A DNA stretch of 64,000 bases. It comes from Brachionus manjavacas. Taxonomy: Eukaryota; Rotifera; Eurotatoria; Ploima; Brachionidae. The position numbers and the translations under genes were made by a program. Location: NCBI GenBank assembly GCA_019054805.1, contig JAHQIY010000028.1:62001-126000 (forward strand), read 5' to 3'. The notes under the pieces are model-generated. The model did no database searches. It was not told the origin of the DNA and was given only the letters and a program-made list of their open reading frames with translations. This document shows positions 50,701 through 62,700 of this stretch, in pieces (position 1 is the first letter of the stretch; each line of letters starts with the position of its first letter).

Positions 50701-53700
50701 TATTTTCATATTTACATCTTTAAAATATATCTTTTTATTGAGCTTTAATAGGTTTAAAGTTTTAATTAATATATGTTAAGTACTAAAAGGGTAAAAAAAA
50801 AACCTTCAAAAAATATGTTTTTTAGATAACATCAAGTACCATAATTATTCAAAGTATGCTAAAAAAATATAATAAATATAAAAATAAATGTCTCTTAATA
50901 ATTACTTACTTATTTGATTAAAAAAAAATATTTATAATTTTAAGTTTAAATTTAAATTATTCATAAATAAAATAATTTCAAATACAGGAAATTTTTTTTT
51001 GTAAATTCGTATTCGTAGCTTGTTCTTAACAATCTTTACAGATCGATTTAAAAACCTTCTCTCCGACAAAAAGACAACACGTAAATTGTTTAAATTTGTC
51101 ACAAGAAAAGCTCGATTTTTTTACGGAAACAAATTGAACTTTTTGCTATTTAACTAAACGAGAAAAAAAAATTTAATTAACATTATTTTTAAAATTTATT
51201 TAGAATGGATCCAAAATTTGTCTTTAATTTCTTTAAACCTGTTTATCGCATTATTGTTTTAAAAGTCGCCTTAAAGGCTTTCATTGAAATAAATAATAAA
51301 TAAATAATTTAAAATAAAAAAATTCTTGATCACATGGCTTTGAGAGGAACATTTTGGCATTAAACACTTGTTGCATAAAAGATGCCGAAAAAAGATAATA
51401 AATCTCTTTTTTGTAAATGAATGTTTAGAAAAATTGACACAATTGGTACAATTCAATATAAAATTAATATAATATATCATTTTATATGGTTTAATTTTTT
51501 TGTTTGAAAAATAATAATTTTAAGTTAATTTTGCAAGCATTTTCATATTTGAAATTAAACTCTTTGGTGAAATAGAATGAGTTTAATTTTTGTTTGGAAA
51601 TTTGAAAAAAATACTGAAAATTCTTTTTTAACTTTTAAACAATTCATTCATTTATTCTTCAGAATAAAAACATTTGAAAAATCTAAAAATAAAGTTAAAT
51701 AATAAAAAATAAAAGAAAAATAAATAAAAAGAAAAAAAGATAAATAATTCACTTAGATTAAAGTTTTTATTCAATTGTTGAAAAATTGGGCCTAGTCGGT
51801 TAGGTAAACCATTGTTCACTTATTATTTGAAAAATTCTTGGTCTCAAGTTTTGTGAACTTTTGGTTCACCCATTTTGTTTGTTCAAAATATCATTAGGGT
51901 GAACCAAAATAGAATTAAGTGAACAAATTGAATAAAGCTATTTAATAGAATTCTTAATTCTCGAAACTGATATAAAAATTAGTTAATAATTTTTTTTTTT
52001 ATTTGAAGGAGCTTTAAAAATAGCTTAGCATTTGCTCTGATCTGGTTGACTTGGAATTACCCTTTCAACAATCCCAAATATCCAAATGCTTTTTCTACTT
52101 GAATATTTTCCTTTCAGCATAAAACAATAAAAATTAAAGAAAATTAAAATTAATTTTTCACCCTTTAAGAGTTTGACTTTGGGGAACATTTATTTTTTTC
52201 GCAGAATTTTCCTTCTCCACCCAACTTTAAATTTTCTATGTAATTATTCTTTCTTTCTTATTTTTTATCATTACATTAGCTTTTTTCCTCAATAGATGAA
52301 AAAATTTCAAAATAGTTGAACAATTTTTAGTTAATGTTATGGTCAATTAATAGTTCATAAAACATGAGAACAAGAATTGTTCCAGTAACAGGTGAACCAT
52401 AGTTAACCAAGCGACTAGACCCGAAAAACTTGGTTTTCTTATAAAATTTTGACTTTAGAGATAATTTACTTTCGTTTGGGGCACTTAAACAAAAACCCAA
52501 TTGATAAAAAATGGATAACAGAGCGTAGATAGTTTTTTAAACTACAAATATTATCATTAAGGATCATCATATCACAAGCCTAAAGTCAAAATTTATAAAA
52601 AAAAAAAAAGTTTTTCATGTTTGCATAATTAACTTAAAATTATTTTTTTTGAAACTGAAAAAATTTTTTGAAACATCGCACTTTTTCAATGTTAATTCAA
52701 CATTGGATACATTTTGTAATTCAAACACAAAAAATCAAACCATATTTTTTTACAGTTGTTATTTTGTTATGGGAATTAATAAAATGTATTAAAGTTTGCA
52801 TGTCATGTCTTTACTTTATTTTACCTAAAAATAATACAGAATTTTTGGAGGGTCCAAAAATTTTACATTTACTTTTTTTGATGCGCATGAAAATAAAAAT
52901 ATTTTTTGATTTTAAAGTACCAATAAAGGTTTGAGTGTTAATTTTACTAAAATTTTTAAAACATTAAATTTTATTTGATTTATTTGATATCAAAATCATC
53001 AGGAAAATTAAGTTTTAAGAAACTTCAATTTGCCATTAGAAAATATTTCTCTTATGCCTGAAAACACGGTCTGAGTCCGTGGCTAAATTTTCTTTTAAAT
53101 AAAATAACAAAACATATGAAAATGTTTAAAATTATTTTTTTGTTTAGCAAAAAATCTGCTAGACCAAGATAGCATAGAGAGTAGTCAAACAAGTTTTTTA
53201 CTCAGCCAACAGCAACAAAGCCAAAAACCGTTTAGTTCCCAGAATAGTCTATTTCACGAGGAGGATCTCGGCTTCGACCCATTAGGTGAGTCATTAAACG
53301 CTTTGCAGGACCTGATGCAGAGCGAAAATTGCCTGAACAGCAAAAATGGTCACACAAACGGAACGAACTATGCGCCGTCAAGACCGGCCGCCCCTTCGCT
53401 CAACCAAAACACCACTCTAAATCCAACCCAATTGGAATACCTTCAAAAGCAACTGTTTCAAAAATCAGATCTTTCACACACGACCTTTCCGCACCCGTCA
53501 CTAGAGTCACTGCTGTCGCTGCAGCACAATTCGCTGCTGGCCAACCCGCTAGCAGCGCCCCTTCCCAGTCTGAACTCTCTGCTGCATCTGAACCACAAAC
53601 CGAACGGCATAGTGCCTCCGCCGGGCTTTGCCAACACAAAACTCTCGTCATCATCTACGCCGTCATCTAACTCCACTTCGACAAATTCATCCGCTTCTTC

Positions 53701-56700
53701 GTCAGTGAACAACAGCGCCTCGTCAACGCCATCAATGAACAACTTTGTCCAAAACAAGAATATGGGCTCGAACGGCAACCTGCATGCTCTCAAGTCGATA
53801 TTTCCCAATGCCAACATCAGCTTCGGCAACAATTTTGTTCAGTCGAATCAAGCCAACTCGTACAGTAAAAATATGGCCAGCTCGAATTCGAGCAGCTACT
53901 GGCCGGACGATCCGGCCATTATATCTCTCACCGATCACATAGCCGCCGCCAACAATCCAACTTGCGGCATCGGTGGTCTTAGCGATTTTAGTTCGAACCT
54001 GAGCCGGTCGCTGTCGCCCGCAATAGGCATCAACGGCTCTCAATCTAGCGTCAAGTCTTCTTTCTATGATAATTTTAGTTCGTTACAAAATTCTTACCCC
54101 AATTATCAGAATTATGAAAATATTGCCAAGCTACAACAGTTGCATCAGTTCATGATGCAGCAGCAGCAGATGAACAACAGCGCCATGGATCAAGCTCATC
54201 AGCACCAACTTCAAATGATCAAATCTTTGCAAAGTAAGAATTTTTTAAGTTTTATGAAAAATTTGTTTAATGCAAAAAAATGAGAATAAATGCATCAAAA
54301 ATTTCGCCCCTTTGCACTAAATTTTATTACACAAAATTTTAAAATTCGTGCTGTGACATTTTTTCACATTTTTTTTTATTCAAATGTTTTAACACTAGAG
54401 GAGAGGAAAAATTTTTTTGCTTTTATTTTTTTGTTGAGTCAGCAATTTTGGAACATTTTGAACTAATTCTCAATTTTAATTTAATAACATAAATTTTGAA
54501 GGTGAAGTCGGGAGCGATTTTGTTCAAATAAAACATCAATAACTTTTTTTAATTTGAATATTGGTTTTAGAAAAATTTATTTAAAATTAATTAACAATTT
54601 GTTAAAATTTAAAATGGGTTTTGGGCCATTTATATTTAATGACAAACCATCATCATGATTGTTTCTAAGTCACAGTTTTAAGTCTAAGTCAAAGTTATGA
54701 CTTGCACAAAATTTTCTATCAATACCTGCTTCATCTGGACCAGTTGAAAGAATTATTTTCTAAATCTGGTTACATTTACTGAGCACATAGGTCAAGATTA
54801 ACGGCCAAGAATTTGGAAGCAACTACTTTATCTTAATATTTAAAACCCAAATGTGTGAAAAAAAGTAAAATTTTCATGCATATACTTACGATAACTAACT
54901 TTAATATTTGAATATGGTGCTTTTATAATTGTCTTAATCCATTTTTTTAGATTACATAATATTTATTAATTTTTTTACAACTTGAAAATAATTTTTAATT
55001 AAAAAATTAAGAAAAGAAAAAAACAATTAAATTCATTAAAATTCATTCATTCAAGTTTTTTTACAAGAAATGTTGATTGTACAGTAAGTCACAAAAAGTT
55101 AGAATCAAGTTGAAAAAAATAAAAATATTGTTTTTTTGTAATTAAAAAAATCGTTAACTATGAATTTTTTTCAAATAATAGCTTTTTTGAAGAAAGACTA
55201 CCTAAAAATCTGACAAAATAGAGAAAAAATGGGTAAAAATAAAATAACTGATCATCATTGATGGCAAATTGCAGGTTTTTTGATAAATCAGACAAAGACT
55301 GAAAGAGAAATAGCCGAGTTAACAAAATAATGAACAAAAAAACAATCAAATAGTAAAAAAAGTTTGATTCTAACTTTTTGTGAAATACTGTACAGGAACA
55401 TTCATTAAATCATTTAATCAAAACTTATGAAAAAAAATTTTTAAAATCAATTTTTAAAAAGAATTTTTTCAATATAATAAATAAAATAAATCAATCAATT
55501 AAATGATCAATACTTATTTCTTTTTCTTTTACTTTTATTATTCTGGCAGCGGAGCAACAGGTAAAACCTTGTTGGTATCAAATATGGATTTACTAAATAA
55601 TTGACTTGACTTTAAAATAAAAAAAAATTTGAGTCATTGACTTGACTTGACTTAAGACTTGTGACTTAAAAACAAGTCTGTTTTTATTAAAGTAGTAAAT
55701 GTAGTAAAAATAAGGCTTTGGCAGTTCTTTGCAATCACACCAGTTTCTGTACCATCAAGTCTTGCTTTGAAGGAATTTAATGAATTTGCTTCAACAACAT
55801 TTTTTGGTAAACGGTTCCATTTGTTAACAACTCTGTTTGTGATTAAGTTGAACCGTGATAGACAATTTTTAATAAGTTTTCTTGTTACCATTTTTGCATG
55901 ACCCCTAAAAAATAATTATTTCTTTTAAGGTACCTGATTTGACTTGCCAATTTAACAGTTTCTAGACTGTTAACAATTTTTAAAAACTGAATCAAATCGC
56001 CTCTTCTTCATCTTGCATCCTTAAGTTTTATTCTATTCAATCTTTCTTCATACTCGAGATTCTTAAAGATTGGAATCAACCTCGTAGCTCTACGTTGTAC
56101 CTTTTCTAATTCCTTCTTATCTTCTTTCAGGTATGGATTCCAAACACTAACTCCATATTCAATAAGAGATCTTACCAATAAGGTATACAGTAACTTAACT
56201 ACATTGGCGTCCAAAAATTTTAAATTTTTCCAAAAATTGCCAAAATCTTATTTGCTCTGCCAGAAGAGTAGCTAACATGTGCACTCCATTTTAGATAATT
56301 TTGAAAAAAACACACCCAAATCCTTTTCTAATTTTGTTTTTTCTAATGATTCTGTTCCATGTTTATTAAAAATTGTGTAGTCAAACTGAGGATTTTTATT
56401 TCCAATATGCATAACTTTAAAAAATGCCCGATTTTAAATTTATTTTATTGAAAATAATTTACGAACTGAAATCCTTAGTTACTTACTGCCAGAATACGCT
56501 TTGTTTTTTGGACCTTAATGATAGAAATCGGTACAAAATTTTTTTTCTTATTTAATAAATGGCTACAAATTATTTTCGTAGTAAAAATAATTAAATTCGT
56601 AGCAAAAAAAATAAAAATAAAAGCAAAAATTCATTAGTAAAAGTAGCAAAATAAATTTATCAGTAGTAAAAAAAATAAAAAAAATAGTAAATTATTATAT

Positions 56701-59700
56701 CAAATATTTATTAATAAAAAAATCCACACATTACTTAGAAATGTTGTTTAGTGTTATTTTATGGATTTTTTCTAGGACGGCCTCTTTTTCTCGGAGCTAA
56801 ATTTGAAGATGTTGTTGGTTGTACAATAGTTTGAATGTCATTATTAATACTTTCGGCTTGATCTTGATCATTATCATTTTCATTTGAAAGCGGATCTTGG
56901 TTGATTGATTGAGCCATTGAAATTGGAAATTCGTAGTTAAAACTTTGTAGAGCTGGATTAATTGGACCAGTCGAAATACGTTGTACCAAAGCAGGTGTAG
57001 CTTGTTTAAGTCTTCCTCGCTTTTTATTATGCAGCATGATGATTATAAACTCTGCTTGCTTTTCTTGCTTTTCTTGCTTTTTTAACGGGAATCTTCTATT
57101 TCGGTATCATTTTCGGTGTCCTCTTCATTTCTTTGGGTCACGAGAATTGATGTAGATGAAGATTCGGTATCGCTCATTTTTAGTTTTTAAATTTTCAGAT
57201 TTGTATATTTAAATTCCAAAATTTTTTTACATTATATACATTAATAAGTGATAATTGAGTAGTGTTATTAATAAGTGATATATCAATTATATTGAGTAAT
57301 TGATAATTGAGTAGTTATCAATCAAAAATTAAATTAATTTATATTTACTATTGAAAAAATACTTTTGCTACTAATTAATTTATTTTACTATTAACAACCT
57401 TTTTTTACTACTTTTTTATTTAATTTACTACGTGTAATATTTGCTACGATTTTTTATTAAATTTGCTACTAGTTTAATTATTTTTGCTACTGGATTAAAT
57501 AGTAGCCTTTAATAAATTTAAGCTTTTTTTATTATATTTATTTGTTCATCTATTCAGATTAAAAAAATAGGAAAAAAAACTTAATTTAAGAATTTAATGT
57601 AACATAAAGTATAATTGAAAATTAAAATTGTTAATTTGAAAAGGCGATGACAGGTGCTGTATGTTTAAGTATTGAATAGTTCAGTAAAGGAACAATTACA
57701 CAGTGGAGTCGGGTATAATTAAAATGGCAAGATTTTTCAATAAATCTCAAAGTAAAAAGGCCAAAAAGGAATTGTTTTTATAAATCAAACAGGATAATAT
57801 TCAAAATATCTCTTTGAATAAAATTTAATCTTTTTACTCTTATGCAAAACTTTAATTTTATTATTATTACTTCTCCTTGTGGAGGTAAATTAGAATTAAA
57901 TAAATAAATTTTCCTTTTTTTGAGCACTCAAAGCTAATAATGATGATAATGATCAGTTGTTTTTTTTCCAAACCCAGTTATTAAAATTGGACTCAGAATT
58001 TTCTTTCACCAAAAATCATCATTTTTTTAAAATTTCTCTTTGCAATCTAAAAATACTCTTTATTAGAGAAAAAGCTTTTTTTAAAAAAAAAAAAAAAAAA
58101 AAATTAATTCCAATAGAAAAAGAAATTTTATATTTGATTCGAAACTCCAGATTTTTACAAATTTTACAAACACAAGTTTATTCTTTCAAGTCTACTCAAA
58201 AAATTGCCAATTTTTTTCTGATCTGGCAAATTTTTAAAACCTTCCTTACGTAAATAATAAATAATATTTATGACGCAGTTACTTTAATATCAAACAGTTG
58301 TATAATTTTGTCTTTAATCTCTTTTCTCAATGGTTTAGACGAGTTGATAAAGCCATGATAATGATCCTCTTGGTTTCGTGGCATATTTGGTCTCAAACTA
58401 AACTATTTTATTTTATTTTATTTTAACTATAATTTTTTATTTTTAACATCGCCTACAAGGCGTTCATTGAATAAATAATAATAATAAAAATAATATTGCC
58501 ATTCTGATTTTCATCAATACATTAAAAATGCATTCAAGTTAGTCATTTCGAATTAGTGGAACATTTATTATATTCTTTTTTTTTAATATTCATTCAATGT
58601 CTCTATCATTTTTCGAAATTAAATTTAAATTCAAGAAGTCAAAAAAGTATTTTTATAAAAATGAAATTTTTTGGTGATAATAGAAAAATTAGTTATAAAA
58701 AAAAATAAAAAATCAATTAACGTCTCAACTTTTTTAAACAAAATATTTTTCTTTGTTTAATTTTTATTTAAAATCAATTGTTCAAAAATTTATTTCTTAA
58801 TTTTTAATATCTTTTTATAAGTTTTTCTCTCGCAAAAGTCGTCTTGATCTTTTGTTCAATTCTCAAATTATTTAAATTTTTTTATTCTTTTTACTTAATT
58901 ATTTGGAGTTTGAGTGCATTCATATTTATACACGTCTTTCTTTCTTTCATCAATAATTAATTAATTTTTTGTTTCGTTCTTTTCACTTTAAAGGATTTTG
59001 TAAGCTGGTGTTTAATTTTTTTGATGAAGAAATTATTATTTTATTATCTTTTTTTAAATTACGCAAAATTTTCAGTTTTTTCTCAAGTTATTTTTACAAA
59101 ACGTGCTGTTTTTATTTTTTTGCTTAATTTTACTTAGATTTTATTGATAAATTGTTCAAACATTTAAAAGAAATTTATTTAAAAAATAGACAACAAAGAT
59201 TTTATGTCAGTTAGGTTATCAATTTTAAAATTTAGAATTAACTAAAAAAAAATTAAATGACCTTGGTTATTTCTTGTGACTTGAAAACTCTTTATCTCAA
59301 ATATTCATAAAAAATATACTAGTGTCATTCTATTTCTAACACTTAGATTTTTTTAAATATAAAAGTTGATTTTTTACAGCTAAAAAATTTAAGTTTACCA
59401 GGAATTTTTTTTGGATCTTTCTTAAAGGTTTTTTTTATTTGGACGCGATCACTCTTATATCAAAAAAAAAATAAAATATATAATATATTGAATTAAGTTT
59501 TCCATAAATTTATTAAAGTATAATAAAAAATGAAATTACATAATATTTTTAATAAAATTCAATAAAATCAATTAAATTCTTACTATTTCTTAATGATTTA
59601 TATTATTTAATAAAAAAAAATCATTAATAAACAATAAAAATAAATAACAAAATTTTTTAATTATTTTTTTTTTGTTTAAAGTTATTAATAGGACAATAAT

Positions 59701-62700
59701 AGTACAATTTGTTTTGCAAAGGCTTACCATAAGTATCGCAAAATTTTCTTTCATTGTCATATTGTCTTTTTTGTTTGGAATTCGGTTTTTGAGTAGTTGT
59801 ACTTCTAAACTTTTGACATTTTTTGACATGAAACAACGTGATTACACTTATAATGCTTTTGCCAAAATGTACAAGTGCAAGTGCTTAACTTCCAGTTTTC
59901 TCGATTAATATTTACTATGTGAATTCAGCTTCGAATGCATTGAGTCCCATTCGTACCTTCAATTAATTATAGGTACAAAGCCGCACGACAACCATTTTTT
60001 GTTGGGTACAATAGCGAAATTTATTATCAATTTGAAATTTAAAGATGAAATGACCCCCATGTATTTATCACATATCTATTTGTTTACTAAAGCTTTCAAT
60101 ATCTTTAAATTCTGTATAGAACTCATATTTCACAGCTAAGCCTCTTGGCTTGGAATTTATTTTTATTTTTATTTATTTGTTTTCTGTACCGAGCTAGGGC
60201 TCCTTCAGAATAAATTAAAAAAATCAAAATAAAAATAAAATTAAAGTTAATGAATTCAAGCAAGGAAAAGAATAGTCTAAAATCGATCCGACTAAAGATT
60301 TATATAAATTTCCTTGTGTGTTTTGATTGAGACCCCATTTTTTATTATATATAACCTTTTGTTTCAGCGTTCTTTAATTTCGTCTACTAATATATTAAAA
60401 TTTAATTTAGAATCAAATTTTATACCAAGAACTTGATTTCTTTTTGGTTCATTATTCTGTTTCCATAAATTTTTAAGTTATGATTATCACTCTCTTTTTT
60501 GTACCTAGAGAAGACTACTGAACACGACTTTTCAACTGATATCTTCATTTTCGATTTAATAAGCCATTGTTCTAGTTCGTTGGTGTATTTATTAATCTTA
60601 TTTTACACCTGCAGTTTTTTGATATTCCTCGCTCAGATGATCATTCACATTTACCTTAAATGTCCTAGAGTCTAAAAAGGATCTAATCCAGATAGTCAAG
60701 TAATGAGGTGGATTTATTCTAATCAATTTAAAAAGTAAAACTTCATGCCAAACCCTATCAAAGGCTTTAGAAATATCAAAAAAAGGCTGCAAACTCTTTT
60801 TCTATTAAATGATTCAACAATTTTTTGAATTAAAAAGAAAAGTTATTTTAGAGATTTATTTATTTATTCGATTAACTAAATCGAACTAGAGATAAGGCTA
60901 TATGGTTTATATTAAATTTAAATCAAAAGTGTTTATTTGAAAAACAAAACAAGAAAGATGAAAAAAAAATTTCAAAGTGGCTATTTTTTTTAACATTATA
61001 GGATTGATTAATAAAAAAATTTTTTTTTGATTGTATAAGAGTTTCTTTTCAATCAATTATGTATTAATAAATTGAAATAGTGATCAATTTAAATGTAATT
61101 GACATTAATTACAAAAAAAAACTAAAATGTTTTTATTTTGTTCCTAATTCAGTATTTTAATTTTTAAATTGCATATTATTGTTATTTAAAAATATTATAC
61201 GTGATAATATAATAGTTCCATATGTTAGCGGTTCTGTTGAAAAAAAAGTTATCTCTATGTTGGAGCCTCGAAATTTCTTTGTGATATTTGAAGCAGTGAC
61301 CTCTTCCTTGGATTTTGGTGACATAAAAATTGTTGCTTTTTTCAACCAATTCTATTCCATGCATGAACTTGTATAATTGAATTAGATCACCTCTTTTTCT
61401 TCTTTCCACTAGATTTGGAATATACAAAGTCTCCAATCTGCTTTCATACGGTTTGTTTCCAATTGAAGAAACAAATTCGTAGCTCTGCGTTGAATCCTTT
61501 CAACATTCTCACATTCCGACTTAAGAATTGGAGACTATACAGGCACAGCAAATTCCAAAAGAGGACGAACAAAAGTTAAATACAATGATCTAAATAACTT
61601 ACAATCAAAACGAGCGAATGATTTCCTGGTGCGACCTTACATTTGATTTGCTTTGTTTGTAGCCTCTTTCACTTGATTTTTCCATTTAAGATTTGTATTG
61701 AAGATAACTCCAAGTTCTCTTTCGGTTTCTGACGTTGATAACTGTTTACCATTAATAAAATAAGTGAATTCTTTGTTTTTATGACCGTAATGCATAACCA
61801 CACATTTTGATGTATTGAAGAGAAGAAGCCAATCTTGAGTCCACTTGAAAATTAAATCTAAATCTGATCGTAGTTTCACTGCGCTGATATATTATTAAAA
61901 ATTTATATAATTATTTATTTTAGAAGACTTAAAAAGTAATAAAGTCTTTCCTTGATTAACGGAACCTCAAAATTCCGAAAATCAGACTAAATTTCAATTT
62001 TCCATGACTTGAATAATTTATTTACAAATCTAAATTTTGTCATTATCTGATATGAATTTAAAAAATTCACTCTTTAATCTAAACAATTATTTACAACAAT
62101 TATTGTTTCTTTCATTTTTGAATTTAAAATTTTTAAATTTCATGAGTAAAAGGACTTTAAATTAGATTAAGAGAGACCGTAGAAGAGACTTTTGTTAAAA
62201 ACTATACTCCAAAAATCAATTATTGAATTTTCTAAAACGAACTAAATAATTAAATTTTTTTTGTGATGTGTGTTAAAAAAAATTAGCTAAATAAATAACC
62301 TATTTAAATTTAGGGGTAAAATTTTTAATTAAAAAAGAGCTTTTCAGTAAAAAAAAATCGATTTTGTTACATTTTATCTTATTCATAATATCTTGATTAT
62401 ATACTGTCTTTAAAATTTTACTTTACTTTTTTTAATTATTTTTTATCTGTCTTCAAACTAAAATAAATTGTCGAACAATTTTTTTTATCAATAAATTAAA
62501 AATAAATAAACAAATTTATTGCTTAATATTAATTTTTGGTTTAAGGGTTTTTTGTGAGTTGACAATTATCAAAGCCGACTAGAAATAGATTATTGTCATC
62601 CAAATTGTTAAAAATTTATAAAACTAGATTCAAATCTTTTAATTAAAACTTTCCACAGAAAAATGAGGACTTACTATAAGATATCTTAATTTTTGCATTA

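Noticed and set aside
53329-54043. Alternative frames on both strands of CNOT4 exon 6
   Set aside because: Off-frame to the Ser/Asn/Gln-rich CNOT4 tail, which is supported by splice frame on both sides.
55551-55561. 11-nt candidate microexon in CNOT4 intron 6 (acceptor TTCTGGCAG, donor GTAAAA)
   Set aside because: Good splice sites, but adding 11 nt puts the last exon out of frame from its best acceptor at 62766. Direct joining of exon 6 and 7 is in frame, so the microexon is not included.
57957-58253. 98-codon plus-strand frame with a Lys run
   Set aside because: AT-rich chance frame through an A-run and antisense to the MULE fragment at 58.2 kb.
59672-59908. 78-codon plus-strand frame
   Set aside because: Antisense to the SWIM-finger fragment, which has a recognisable CxC...CxH pattern on minus.
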